NCBI GenBank assembly: GCA_018389105.1
Contig: JACATO010000122.1
Location: forward strand, 2,284,001 to 2,348,000
Direction of reading: 5' to 3'
From: Nautilus pompilius
Lineage: Eukaryota; Mollusca; Cephalopoda; Nautilida; Nautilidae
Length of the DNA: 64,000 nucleotides
A program made the position numbers and the translations under genes. Shown one piece after another: positions 1 to 15,019 of the stretch (position 1 is its first letter; each line of letters opens with the position of its first letter). Under the pieces are notes generated by a model that was not told where the DNA came from, ran no database searches, and saw nothing but the letters and a program-made list of their open reading frames with translations.

Positions 1-3000
1 AAGATAAAACAACGCTCGCTGTAAAATAACTAAATTAGAACAATGATTTCAGATATGTGTTTTCTTTTGTGAAGTAAAAGCGTTAAAATAAATGTCTGAC
101 GTCAGTAGTTCGATACCATTATTAAGCTGTACAATTCTTTACAAGGAAGGTCTCTCTCTCTCTCCCCTTCTCCCCCTGCATTAGGCGGCCCTATACTTAT
201 ACAGGCGGCTTGTAATTTCTTTAAAAAAATTTGTAAGGAAAAACAAGGTTGTAAACGGAAATTCTTTGTATTTACACGTAAACTGCTTCAACAAAGCACT
301 ACTTATCAAAATATACTATTTATGACAATAATTACGGTTAACTTTACAAATATAATTTTCTGTACGAAAATATCACATAATAGAATGACTTTGACATTTA
401 ATATTTAAGCAGAAATGTAATAATACCAAAAAACAAGAAAGTTAGTAACACTAAACTTTAACTTTATTTATTATTAACAGAAACACAAAACTCAACAAAA
501 AGTATAAAAAGTAAAGCCTCAGTCAATCAGGCTGGTAGGATATATTATACACTGTGCATAATGGAAAGTTTACAAATTAGAATCGGTCGCAGTTGAGAAA
601 AAATACTTGATAAGCAAAGGGACAGATCTCAACATAAATTAACCACCGACAGATTTTTTCACAAAGAAATATTCTGCATAATTATCGCATAATTTAAAAT
701 TAATTTCTGAATATAAGTAAGATAATGTGAGAGGGGGCCGGTATTTTTGGAGAGGAGAAGACAATTAAATGACGAAAATGGTTAATTTTCCTGTATCATA
801 GTCAAATGTTATGGCGAAAGTCGAAGCTGGCTATTGTAAAGACTGGTGTTGCAGATCAGGTGGGTCAGACGGATCGTGCTTGATGGTGATGCTAGTATCT
901 CGTGTAACATGTACGGATGATTTCTTCTTCTTCACGCTTTACATAAGACTTCGAATGCGTGTCTGCGGTATTCTTTGCTACTTCTCAGCCTGGGCCAGTA
1001 CAGGAATTTTCAGAAGAGGAAAACCTCTCTTTGCGTAAATTTGACTTTAAAGGCGGAAAGGAATTTTGGCGCCTTTCATGAATATGTACCCCATCTTCTC
1101 TTGTTGTGGTCCTCTGTAAGAAGATGTTCACTACGTGCCCCGTTAGCAACAAGTGTTGCGAACACAGCGCTTAGCAACAAGACAGTTGGTGATGGATGGC
1201 GGATACGTGTTGCCTCTATGTCTGGAAGAACACTGAGAATTTTCATTCCAATTATCTATCATGTCTGGGCTGCTGAGCTATACCTTACCTGTTCACAGCG
1301 GCAGTTCCAGACCCGCATCACTACAAATTTTGAGCACATAAATTGCGATCTCTTGCTTTATTTTCCAAATCCAAAAATCCCTCGATTAGAATAAGCCAGA
1401 TATACGAGACCTGCACCAGAGTAACAGCTGTACAGCCAGAGCTTAAACGTGATTCCTCCCAGCCGTGAAAATTCAACTATTTACTTTTGGTTATTATAAA
1501 GAGAGAACATTAAAAAGATTATTGACTACAGCAGAATAATCAGACTTCTGACAAAAAGTGATGGCTGAAGTGTGTTTACATGTCGGCAAAGTGCATGTGG
1601 TCTTAAATTTATATGCATTAGAAGGAAAATAAGAAAAGGGAACTTTAATATCTTCACTTTCATGCACTATTTTTGTGTTGTCCTGTAAATATTCAACTGA
1701 TTGTTTAAACTTGCAAATTATTTATTTTTTTATTATCATGTAATCGCAGTCTCCCACCTCCGGTATTCAGTGATCACAGTTAGTTTCATGAAAGCTTTCA
1801 GACCTTTTGTCACAGAAGAAACGGCTGCCTTCATGTTTTTAAAACTGATTCACTTAGATTCTTGGGCAAAATTAGAAGTTCATCCTAGCCGTTTCCTTGC
1901 AAGTTATAACAATTTCCCTTTCAGTATAATCTGTGTCCGTATCCGGCCAGGATTCATTTTGTAAATCCTAAAAGTTTTTTTTTTTGGACATCAAACAGCG
2001 GCAGAAGAGCGACACAGTCAGTCTAGAGGCGCTGACTTTTCAGCTGATCACCAGGATGAAATTGTATACAATCGATAACCGACCGTTCACCTCACCTCCA
2101 CCACTCCATGACGAGTTACTTCGAGGCTCTAATTCCTCTTTGTCTGCATCTTTTTCAAATATCGTCGTTTCACTTCATTCTTCATGCTAATAAATAGTTT
2201 TACTCTTCAGTGCAATCGACAGTCACATGGCTTAGTCTCTTCTTCGCTCTTTTGGAATTAGAAACGCCTGACTGTATTAATAATACATTAACAGATACAA
2301 TTTCTGGGATTAATTTATATAAGTTAATATTTTGGTATGCAGAATCACTGTAGAAAATCTCAGTTGTCTGTGTGCACGTGGTTGAGCGCACATGGGAACC
2401 ACCCCCATGGCCCTGCCCACGCCCTCTTTTCACTCCGTGGAGCTCGGCGAGGAGTTAGTTCCGACCACTATACACTCGAGTTCGTTCTTTTAAAATAGCT
2501 TTTATCATTTATTAACAATTTTTTTTTAATTTGTTAAAGTTTTAAATTTGATTGGTTTTTTCGGTTATGTTTGTAAACATATAAACATCCGTACGTAAAT
2601 AAGAAAACACAAACTTTAAACTTAGAAATGATGATAGCATTTATCGTATTTTAATATCAAAAGTTTTTGTTTATCAGTTAAATATTACCCTACTGCAATT
2701 AAATCTCTGATCGTTTTATTATTAACTATCCAAACGAAAGTAATTAGATTTACTTGTATGAATTTAAATAGTACCCATGTATAAGTGTTCAAAATTCTTA
2801 TATTTAATTAAAAACGCTTATCTTTAGTGCAATAACTTAATATTTATAGAAGAGAAACTTGATTTGTTACATTAAAATATTTAAAGTATATTTTATCAAT
2901 TTATTCTAAAGGTATCATCACTGTTATAACACTCTTTAAGAAAGGTTAGACTGTATCTGACTCGAAAAGCCATTACGTGAAAATCAATGCATAATTCAAA

Positions 3001-6000
3001 TACCTTTCCACATAATTGCTTAATCATTGTAGACAAGGTAATATCTTGGAAAAAAACATGCTGAAAGTCTATTGTACATGGGAATTTCAGCATTTTCAGC
3101 CTGAACAAACATTTTAAGTGGATTTTTTTTCTCTTAGAATTTATTTTGTTCCATAAGATTAAAATATTTCTGTTATGTCTTACATTGCTGCTGGCGTAGA
3201 CGTTAGACGAGATGACGAGCGTAGTAGCGCCGATTGTCAGTTATCCAGAGCATTCAAAACTGCTGAAGCCTACATCCCGGCAAGTAAACGTGAGAAAACA
3301 AATAAGTGCGAGGTTCGGAGGTTCACTGAACGCCAGCGATAGTTTTCCACGCTGAGCAACACTAAATATGATATTCATAGCAAAATATAGCCACTTTAAG
3401 GTGGTGAAAAGACGAGTACGCGATAATGTATTGGTGGCGCTAATTTTAACTGATATTGTGAATATGATGGTCGAAATCTCAGAGGAGCGACAAGTGGCAG
3501 TGGATGGACAAGAGTCATGAAATTAAGTGCAGATATTTTACTGTTATTCAACTGAAGCTTCAGGGGTACGATTATTAACTTTGTTCAAAACTTTGTAAAT
3601 ACACCGTGCTGTCGATAATGCATTCAAAGTCGATGACACCAGAAAATAACCTATGTGGTCAAATGAATCTAAAGCAACTTATTCCAATTAAAAAAAAAAA
3701 ACTGCATTGTTTGGCTCGCCTTTGAATTAAGGATAAAATTGGTAATGTTTTCGTGTTTATGCCAGTCTTTCGAGTTGTTGACAACATCGAAAGCACTGAT
3801 TAGCAATTGTAGCCCTCGCGATACCGGGACAGACTACAGATTTACTGCCAACACAATAGGTCTGAAACACCGGTGTGTCCGTGTTGTGTGACTCGTAGTT
3901 GTGCACGTGGATCTGGGACCCGCCAGAAGACTATGGGGAATGAACCTATGCAATGGCGAACTCAATCCGCGTTACATTCTTCAATGTTGACATAGAAAAT
4001 GTTTACAGGCTCAATTGACGTTTCGTTAGATTACTGTCGTTAGTTTGTCTCAAAAGTCCTTTTTGAAAATAAAATATTATAACCATTTTCCTCGCTTTGC
4101 CACGTGATGGATGCATCCATCGTTTACACGCAAAGACCTGGGCTTCTCTCCCCTCCCACCACGTGATATTCTGTTTGGGAAAATAACCATCTATTTTAGA
4201 AACACTGCACGTGCTAGCGAAACAGGGCGAACCGCACTCTGCACCTCGATATAAAAGACCTCGGTCCGTATTTTGGCTGTCAGTGATTTTTAAACAGAAC
4301 TTTTATAATGCATTACAATTCCATATAAGAGGTGAAAATCTCTACTCATCTAAAAAATTGCATTGTCCAAGATCCTGCTTTTTCTTACACTTTTAGTCAA
4401 TTTATAAAATATTTCTTAATATCGGGGAATTTGCATTTAATATCTCTCTTGACCCAAACAGTGTTGTGCAGGTGAACAGGTGCTGCACATAATTTTCTAG
4501 CAATCACTTTCATATTTTTACAGCTGTTAGTTTGTTGTGTTGAATGAAAGACAATGCAAAAACTGTTCCTTGAGCGATAAGAAAATGACTATCAATCATT
4601 GGTTAATAAATATTCACTTACATTTGAATTTTCACTTTATCTACATATTTATTGTAGGTAAAATCCGCCCCGTCAATCAAAATCTCATTTTGGTTGAAAC
4701 TTTCTTTGTGGACAGAACCCTACTATCTCTTCCACGAGCTGCTTTCGTGTTGGTTTGCGCCCTTCTAAAAGTTCTCCGTGATAAACTTTTCTCTCCACTG
4801 AATATTTTGATTTTGAAACGAAAGAAGCCCGTTGAAAACTTAGCATGTCTATCATCAACATAGCAGATTGGTTTGGAGAAAGAATGCAGCACCAACAAGG
4901 AAAGTTTCAGAGACTAATTCAGTTTAATTTGATGTAGGAATTACAGATGCGAACGGTTAGCGATGTCGTTTGCACTGAAAGAAAAGAATTTAATCAATTT
5001 GAAGAAATAAGCTGCAAAATACGGATACCACAGGTGTTATTATGCAGACGACTTAACCAATATTGCATTATCAGTGTAGAATTCTGAATCTTTTACATTA
5101 ATCTTGATGCATCTGTAATTGCCAAGTTCTTAAAAATAATCAACTGACAGTTTATTAATGTTTTTAAAAGAATGCAATTACCATGCCGGAAAGGTAGCAT
5201 ATCAACCAACCAACGTTTGATCATTCCCAGAGATTTTGATGAGAGTCAAGCAACTTCCAGACAGAAAATCAAGAATACTAGCAGCATATTTATCTGATCT
5301 CAGTCTGAAAACATGTAAGGCTCTATTTTTCAGTTAGGAATTTTAGAATAATTTTATTTTGAATTGTCAAACCCTTTTCCCGTCATTCGTTTATTCCTGT
5401 TCAGTAATTCTGCTTCTTTTTCTTCTTATTATTTTTGTGCGCATTATATTTTCAAGTAAATAAAATTAACAAGAAAACGTAGACAATTCCTAAAAGATCA
5501 CATAAGAATGTAGTTTATAATGTGAAGTACGTTGAATTATTTTTTTCAGTGCCCTGACAAATCTAAACATGATATATTTCATATGATCTCAGTGAATCAG
5601 GTGAAATAAAATATATTTTATATAAATTTCTAGAAGAATTTCAAGCATTCAGCATGAGCTCACAACGAACCCATATCAACTGCTTGCCCTGGTTTGTCTA
5701 CCTTTGCGTTGATATAAGATTTCGACAATATGAAAACCGATTATTACTCCAAAGTCATGTAGCCTCATAATAGAAAGATATAATTAATGTAAGTTAAATA
5801 GCAATTAAATCAAATAAATAAAAACCTGATGGTTGAAACTTAAGAAAGACGTTTTGTTAAATAATATCTAATTATTGTTTTAAATGCGAAAATATGACTA
5901 AAATTATAAAAAAGTTTGAATACATTTTACTAAACATTTAAATCCAAAAAAACAACAAAAGCAACAGATCATTCATCTAAGAAACTGGATACGCTTGAAA

Positions 6001-9000
6001 CTGCTTTATTTAATTTAACTTAACATAAGTACATATGACTAAACTAAGTTTTAAATAGGTTAGTACGGTTATTTGATAAGCATATAATTGCATGCCATAA
6101 GAAGCATTTGTTTGCATACAGCCATGGCACGAAGCAGGTGTATAAAAACTGATAAATTTGAAAAGAGCCACGTGGTTGGGCAATAAAACTTTGGTAAAAT
6201 CCTGTCAAAAATTTGCAACGCACAGGATATTCCGCCGTAGAGATGTTCATCGCCCAGTGTGAGAGAGCAGTGAAACAACAGTTCATGTATCTCCTGAATG
6301 CCAAAGCCAAGAGAATCGAAATTCTGTAGTGCAAAGATTATTGCGATATTCAGACTCGAAAAAAAAAAACTGTAAATTTAAAATAATGCGCAGATGTCCA
6401 AAGAAACTTTCAAAACTATCTCCACAGCAGTAAATAGGCAGATCGAGCCCCTCTACACTCGTGCTTGGGCAGTTGCGACTGCACGAGACAACGTCTACCT
6501 TCTTCTTACACTGTTACGTGTTCCCGATAACTTTGGGTTTTCACAGTTCTCTAATAATAGTCTTGTGTATGTGAGGCGCTCTCCAACAAAAATTTCGTCT
6601 TTGGTCCTGGCAGAATATGCTGTCTACTGTGGTGCTGGGTGTAATTTATGTAAGTGGACGACCATAGCTGATGGTCTGCAAAAATCTGTACGGTAATCCA
6701 TCGAAAGTGGACAGTAATTTTTGTGTAAAATGATGGCCGGCTCACACCGCTTGTGCAATGTGAAGATGAAGGAGAGTCAGGGCATCACAGTTCAGTCATG
6801 ACTTGTCCAATCACAGGACATGACCTTTGTTAAGTATGTGCCAGTCTGTCTCTACAAGAGTCGCCCTATAGACCAACCTTACGAGACTTCTTAATGCAAT
6901 TTCAAGAATGGGCCGCAGCGCCATAGACCTGGTTTGCTGAGGTCGTCCACACAAAGTATCAGCCAGTTGTTGCCTGACTCAAAACAAAAAAGCTGTACCA
7001 CGAAATATTAAACACGTGTTTTTGCATGACTATGTATGGTTCCAGAATTAACAAAGGTTCATTCAAACTAGTGTCAGTTCTTTGTGTACGTAATCAAAAG
7101 GTCGGTAATCTCCTTTATGACTGTTCCGTATACGATATCGTAACAAATAGGTCGAACATTTTTAATTTTGACCTTTAACCTTGTCTTTTTACCGTGTATT
7201 TTCCTTAATTTAAAGTTTGTGTTTAATTATTTTTCCAAGTACTTAATTTTTAGATTATTTAAAATAAATTTCTGTTTACATATATTCGACTATGAAGTTT
7301 AATATAAAAAATCTCAGGTGAAGTAGAACTTATCTGAATTAAAACAATTAAAAAAAAACCACGTTTACTTTAGAATAAAAAACTATTACAATCTTAAGTC
7401 CAAACGTTTACCCAAATAATAAATTTTTCGCTGGTTTGGGCGAACCTGAAAAAATATTACGCAAGGTAACATTGTACGAAAAACTCGAGTATATAATATT
7501 TTTCTCAGAGAAATAAAATATTAAGTAAGATACCGGAATAAAAAAAATAACCGTCCATGTTTTCACACGTTAAAAAGAAATATTTATCGTTGTTAGCAAT
7601 GTAATTAGAATTTTAGAATTTAGGGTTTTAAAATTGGTATTTTACGAAATTGCAGTAAAAGAAAACAGATTTAATGAGAGAATTCGATTGTTTATCTTAT
7701 GCATGTAACAGAACTGGATAAATTAAATTTTTATGTCATCTTTAATAATTTCTTGAAAAATGCCTCTGATGTGATCATTAAATGGAAATGTTTCAGGTGT
7801 TCGCAAGTCGTATTAAGTAGATTTTGGAGCGTCTATAGATGGAACCACATGTCATGTCGTCACTGACTCATGGTATCGCGGAAACAGGAAATATCGGGCC
7901 GTGCAATTGGTTTTTAATATTAACTATCTTAATAAAATGCTGACCTATATTTCATCCAATTCAGAGCCACACCAAAAGCAACAGGTATTTCACAGCCAGC
8001 GAAGTGAAACGATTTGGATCTTAGGTTGTTGGCCAACTAATGACTCATCAGTCGGATCGAGAAAAGTCAAGTGCAAATAAGTTCATTTGAGATAAACAAA
8101 TCAGGTTGATGTCATTAGACGGGTGTCCAAACATTACTAATTTCAAATCCCATATATTTATTGATTTTGCTGGGGATCGATCAAATGAGAAAGCTCTCTT
8201 TAATTTTTCTCAATATGAAGTTTGTCTCTACGGAGAAAATAAATAGGTTCAGAGTTTTATGGGATGATAAGTCGAGCTGCACAAAGGCTGAGTTTTCCCG
8301 GCATTCGATGATAACATTGTTCAGTTCTAAAGTTTGAGGTGTTCCTCTACTCTTCGCCTTCTCAGCATTTTTTTGACAGTTTAATACATTCCTGCACCTT
8401 GTTAGTTACCTTAAGTATTCTTTCAATCACTTCAGTGTTACCAGTTTTTCAATGTAGGTGTTACATTCGCATTTAATTTTTAAAACTCAATTTTCCACCT
8501 GATCTTTACCTGGTTAGACCATATCAGATCTTGAGAGGGTTTTCAAGATCGGGAATTGATTTTTAATATTTTCCGGTTATTTCTCTTTAATCTTTCAACA
8601 TTTTCACCTTTTTGTTCTTTATAAAAAGGGTAAAACAAGCGCACATTTTATTTCTGTTGAGATGGTATTAACCAGGTTGGTAGTATTCTTTGTTTTCCTA
8701 GCTGGCGGGCGACATGATTTCTCTTTCAAAATGCTGTACTTCACCATCCAAAGAGGGATCTTTGAAACTGTGGGAGATTCTATCGGTTATCGAGTGTATA
8801 GATACTTTTTTTCAGACGGCAGGTTATAAGAAAATAAATCTAGATATCGGTCGAAATGGGTTTGTTTCCTATAAAATTTGGTCAAAAGTTTGTTCGAAAA
8901 GAAGTCCTTAGTTACAGAGAATGGTTCTCCTTAACCCTGAGAGTGGACTCCAGTTGGTTGGCGAAATTTTGATTCAAATTAGTTAGAAATCTTTGTTCCC

Positions 9001-12000
9001 TGCCTTTCTTAACACTAGCAAAGGCATCATGTGGTGTTCATGTAATGTCAAATATGATAAATGCCGTGTAAATGACTCGACAAGGCCGCCTTTTGATTCT
9101 CTTCGTTGGTCATTAAAATACTATGGACAGATCCGCTTTCACATCCTTGACTCCGTGTGAAAACATAGACGGGCGATAAGAGCAAAACAAAAATAACAAA
9201 ACACAAACGTAAGGCGATTTCTTCAGAGCGTTTGAGAAACAAAAAGCAAAATTACTCACGAAAGTGCAAAAAGTATACAAACCTTTTAAATAGAATACTT
9301 ACTCTCAACAACCTGCTGCCCGGACGCGAAATGGACTGCTTTTTCTGATAAGTTTTACTGTCGAGGTACACTAGATAATAAACCACACAAGTCCCAATAA
9401 CAATAGCACGTAGAGCCGGACTTTTGGAAAAATCCCGCGGCTATAAGTAAATTTACCTTTTTATAATAAGTCGTTTTAACCTATCTCCCTCAGGTAATAA
9501 AAACCTGCAGTGGCACTGAGCTACAGAATCGGGCAGGGGTTTTGTAAAACATTCAGCTTTAAAGAGAAAAGAATGCACATTTCTAGGTATTTATTTGTAT
9601 CGCACTTCTTACGTACACGAAACTTTATGTGGAATAAGAGGCTATGGTTCGTTTCCGAACCAAAGTATCGTCAACTGCTTAGCGCTAAGTGTATAAAGAC
9701 TTAAAATATTTAGTTCTAATCAGATAAACAACAAACAAATGCAATTCGTCTGACTCGCCCATGACGTATAGTTTCTCAATTATCCAGATCTACAAAAATA
9801 TTTATACGACAAAATAATTAAAAATGAAATGGAAGAGAGCCATCTGTAGATAAATAAAGTAAACATTTAAATGGATTTTAAAAAATTATTAAAATTAAAG
9901 TGAAGCTGAGAATGCCTGTTTGGAATTCCTGCCATAATAATTTGAACATCATAGACCTCGCACTTGCCTCTTTATTCTGCACTGTGTTCGTAATTATTGT
10001 ACGAAAAGTAAGTTTCATTATTTGGTAGAAACACCTTGTAACGTGTATTCGTGGAGTTTATCCGATTATTGATGGTGTCTAAGGCTGATCTGATTGGTTG
10101 GATACTAATTATCTGGGAAAAAGCTTCCATGGAGAACTCGGACAAGCAAATGCAATTCATTCTACATTTTACAGACTGTAGTGGTCGCTGTGTGAATGTT
10201 GCTCCTTCCAAACTAAGACTCTTTGATCGATGCAGGTGAAATGGTATTTTGAAGGATGAAAGGTATAAGAATCTAGGCGTCAATAATTGAATACAAGCTT
10301 TGCTTTCCATACTGAATGCCAGCCAGCACTATCACTCAGGATTTAACTTACTCTAGAAATATGCATCCTGAGAAATTGGTGAAAATTTGACTCGTATCCG
10401 ATCTCTACGAACCGCTGATATGAATGTTGGTGATTACATCCGGCAGCGCCGTGACCTAGTGATGTTAATCACTCTGAATATAGTAGACAAACTGAAAATG
10501 CGAAAATGGCATGTCGTCCAGAATGTTAGTAAAACAAAAGACTTGCAGACAGAGACAGGCTGGCAGCAACACGGCGTTTCCCGTATTCTGCCCATTTTAT
10601 AGCGGCGACAAGGGCTAGACATGTAAATCTCGGACAAACCCGCTGTTAGAAGCAGTCTAAATCATTTTGGCAGAGATTTATAGAAAGGGTTCCTTGGCGT
10701 CGAGTAAGCCAGGTAGCGTGCTGGTGACAGAAGACGGGCGGGGGATATAATAGAATAAACGACAGAAAATTTTTGATTTACGAAATACAGAGGTCTTCAG
10801 TACTTTAGGGCCCCTTTAAATTACTTTGCTGTCTTTCTTCTTTCTGTAAAATACAGCTTTAATTCAATGTAGCATAACTGCTTACGTACGTATTGTATAA
10901 AAATGTTATTAATTTTGTTTCCTTTGTTCAACTTTAATATTGTTGTCAGGGTATTAGTGCAGTCTCCAGTCAGTCCCGCCTGCTGACAAATTTATCTTCA
11001 TCATCTTTATGAGGTGATCACATGAAATACACTATATTTCAAATTTAATGTCATGTAAACTTCACGTTAGAGTGGAATCCTGTTATTTAAAGATACCTCT
11101 TTCTACTCCAGCAAACTGCTTAACTTTGCAGATAACTTAGCATAAAGTGAATACTAAAGGAACTTTCAGGAAAAGAATAATTTTCTTTTACTGGTCCTAA
11201 TGAATACCAATTTTTTTCCCCAACACAGTGAGTATTCCTTATGAATATTAAATCATGTTCAGGCTCGGCTAACATAGCAGAAGTGAGTATTTTAAATATT
11301 TCATGCAGGAGGACGTTATTTTGTAAATCTATAGCCACATTGAGAACTGGTGGCTGAAATGATGTTCTTTTGTTTAGGCTAGCCAACGCTATCAGCCAAC
11401 TATTATATATTTAAAATGAAACTTACTTTGTTTTATACCAAGAAAAAAGAAAATACTAGATAGCAAGCACCCGACCAGTGCGAACATGTAATCTGGAAGA
11501 AAGAAATCAGAAGAGTGTCATTAAAGTGCATTTTGAGATAATTATCAGATTTACAATAAGAATACGAAGTTATCTTTCATGTTATTGTTTATTATACTAG
11601 TAATTTTTCATTACTAGTCTAGTGAAGTCACTGATACATATTAATATGAAGTATATTTCCTATACTATTAATAACACGTTGTTCATCTACTATATATTTC
11701 ATTTTATTTAGATTTTACTTTGAGTTTTTTTTTACTATGTTTTCTGATTTTAAATGGTACCATTAACCAGATCAACTTTACATTCTGTCCAAGTTACCAC
11801 TGTACACATAGCAAGTGGTAAAGCTTGGTTCAAAGTCTGCAGGTTACTAGTTCTTTGACAACCAGCATGACATGTCTGTCAGCGAGCGTTAATATATTCT
11901 TCACTGTATATTATAAAGTATACTCTCTTCTTGTGATGGTATATAAAAGAGGCAATAAATTACGTTAATTATATTATTCCAAAAAAAATCAGAGGTAAAC

Positions 12001-14972
12001 AATATTATTACATTTTAATTTTGATCTTGAATTCAGAGTTGACGTTAAAGCCTAGAAGAGAACGAATGTTTCAAACTGTGACGTTTTGTCGGCGGCCTGT
12101 TGGAGACAATACAAGGTGCGTGTGGTACGAGTGACCTTTAAAACACCCCGAATAAAGGATCAGAAACATTAAAAGCATAGTAAATTTACTAGAGTGAAAG
12201 AGAGAAGCAGTTGACTTGGTTACGGCGAAGAGACGGGGAGTCAAAGAAATACATCATGTCCTACCAGTGTTAATATTTATAACAGGATATTTTCATTAGA
12301 AGAGGAATCGAGCATTAACGCTTCCTGTTCATTGAATATCCAACTAGCTTTTAAAGCTTTCTGGTCTATGACTTTATGTCTGAGATAATCAACACTTTTA
12401 TAATCCGTATTTACCCCGACCACCCGCAGCTACACTACTACTTCTAGCTACCTACATCTATGGACCGGATAAAACTGAAATTTAACAGTGATTAGTAAAA
12501 TATTTCCTCCATTATTTACCGATTAACATCTTCCCGTTTGCTCGCTCGCTCGCTGATGTTCAGATCTGTATTCCAATTACTTTGCCAAAAAGGTCAGGAG
12601 ACGGCGATTCAACCTTAAAAGCTGTTGGCTAATAACTGATTCAGTGGATGCAGCTCTTCCTCAGCACGATCTGAGTTCTGCGTGTGACGTCACAATCTTC
12701 TGTGCGAATCTCCCCTAGTGTTTTTCTGTAGGCAGGTCTGTGTGTGGTGTCTATGAATTCCAACTGACAAACCCATTTTTGGTCATACGGTCTCAGAAGG
12801 AGCTTCCAAGTACTGCTCTTAAAAACTGGCAACAGGTTGTCTATCTATACCCTCTGATCATTGTGAAAAGGGTTTTTCATAACTGCATAAAGCTGATTCC
12901 CCAAATCTACGAGCTTTTCAGAATTCACGCTATGGTTGTTTTGGTCGACTTTGCTTATTAATGAACAGATTCATCAAAAAAATTGGCAAAAATCTTTAAA
13001 AGTTTAAAAAGAACGTACAGAATAATAAAAAAATATGAGGAAAAAGCACCATAAAGACGTTTGGTGAAATAGAAAATGCGAGTATCAAGCATAATATTCC
13101 TTAAAAACAAATTTTTTTAAATTTCGTCAGATTAAAGAAAATTTGTATTCCAAATACGAAAATTTCAATTATGAAGCTCATTGCACATAATCAGAGTTCC
13201 ATTATAGTATAATGTAGTCTTTGATATGAGACATGACAAAATTCTTAGGTTTAGTGGACCAAAACTCTTATAAGGTCACATGAAACGCCTCACATCGACC
13301 GAGACCATAAGAGCAACCTTGAAATCATTAACGGTCTATGGCTCACGTGGAAACATGTCGATAGAATTTTATTCTAGAATTTGTGCGCATTTCTCAAGAA
13401 CGTGATCATCGGGGGGTTTCTTCAAAACAGCCTAGAGTTCTGATTTGTATGGTTCTGTTTGGATAGCATCACCTATTTCAGGTAGGACACCCAGAGATTC
13501 TACAAGAGAGACATGCAGCCTTCCGGAGAACATCAAGCTTTTGAAACTTTCCTAATAAAGGCGAGGGTCTGTGGCAGTGCTTCCCACTCCATCATCTGAA
13601 CATCTACGATCGCTTGACATTCCGGTTCAGCTAGTTCAACGACTGTCTTGATACTTCTCCAAATTTCTTATGTAGTAAAGTAAAGCATTTTATCCACGTA
13701 GATAAACAGGAGAAAACTGGGTGTAAGCAAAATAAAATTGGTTTCCTCAACAACGGCTGCGCTGCATAAAGGTTTTGCTGATTTTCGAGATATCTACCAA
13801 CTTGGCCACTCGCACCAGGCCACGTTTCACACAGGTGCAATAAAGGCAGCTGCACAAAAGCTTTTAATGGATGCGCAAGATTTCAGCAAGTAACTCGCAC
13901 TCTGTTATCACAAGTTTCATTTTGTAAATATATATTTATTCTAAAGTATAAAATGACATTATCATTTTCTATGCTCTCGATATCGTATGAATCTACCAAG
14001 TAGGGTTTATCCATCCATAAGTATAAAATTATGCAAATGGCGCGGCCCTTAACAGTCGTAGTTTCAACGATAACCGCGTATATTCGCTTGGCCTGAAGGA
14101 GATAAATCTTTTCAAAGAGAGTCTTGCTTTCCAAATAGCAGCCGTTTGAACTGCGTTCGTGCCAGAGACAACCTTTCGTGGGTATGACTGAAGAAATGTT
14201 TGGAGCTTGGATGAGAAAGTTTATTAATAGAAATATTTGCTGAAACTAATGCATTGGCTAAAGTCTGGGTAAAAGTATTTGGTCTTGTTTATTTAGAAGG
14301 CGAACTGAGGCCTGAAAGACATTTGTTTCTTTTGTAGCTTCTCGTGCAGTTTCTCTTTATGTTTTTTTAAAATCTACATATGTGTCCAGGGTCTGCACCT
14401 GTAATCAACAGGAAACAAAGCCTAACAAAACCTGCTGAAGTTTGCTTCTGAGTGATGTAAATCTGATCAAACCCACCAGAGTCTGTGGTGAAGGCTGATG
14501 TTTGGGCATCGCAGATCAGAAACTACCTGATGCTTAATTAATGACCAAACTGAGGTCACTAGTGCAAAATATGGAAAAGTACGTAAAAACTCTAAAAACC
14601 TGTATAATTCTAATGGGTTTTACTTACTTTCTTTCGGGATACAATTCTTTGTAATCTACTATGAAGCAGTCACTTAATTTTTATTATTTGGGGACTAATA
14701 ATTTATTCTGTAATCCCTAAACTTCTATATTTACCATTCTTACTATCTTTGAATATTCTTTCTTATTCGACCAATTTAAAGCTCATCAGTCTTATTCTAA
14801 GCTGCAATAGATTTCATGGTGATTCAATAACCTTTTTTCTGTGTAAATGCAATGGTGCAAACTTTCCCCCCAAAGATTATCTTCTTTAAAGCTCTTATCG
14901 TTTCTCCTTTATGTCCGAGTATAAATAAATACCTCCAGAAACAGTTTTTTCATAGCTATACGTACATTCATT

Positions 14973-14974
<2 letters not shown>
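1..14974. other. AT-rich stretch without a recognised gene
   Basis: No reading frame in this stretch could be tied to a protein family on either strand. The longest open frame (975-1394, plus) is about the length expected once by chance in this much AT-rich DNA. Small things seen: a short TC run at 151-164, full CRE palindromes (TGACGTCA) at 97-104 and 12685-12692, and a repeated 11-mer TTAGCAACAAG at about 1143 and 1170. Otherwise it is low-complexity A/T tracts and unassignable unique sequence, consistent with intergenic or intronic DNA. Confidence 0.6.

Positions 14975-15016
<42 letters not shown>
14975..15016. repeat. (CT)n microsatellite
   Basis: Uninterrupted CT dinucleotide run of about 42 bases. 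Confidence 0.97.

Positions 15017-15019
<3 letters not shown>

Noticed and set aside
1143-1180. Repeated TTAGCAACAAG resembling half of an RFX X-box
   Set aside because: There are only two short copies, without the second half-site needed for a convincing X-box.
975-1394. 139-codon open frame on the plus strand
   Set aside because: The length is about what chance gives once in 64 kb of this composition. There is no family resemblance and no convincing splice or promoter context.
5036-5080. A plus-strand YADD motif, which is the active-site signature of reverse transcriptases
   Set aside because: No other reverse transcriptase motif lies in any frame around it, and the frame closes soon after. 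It is most likely chance.
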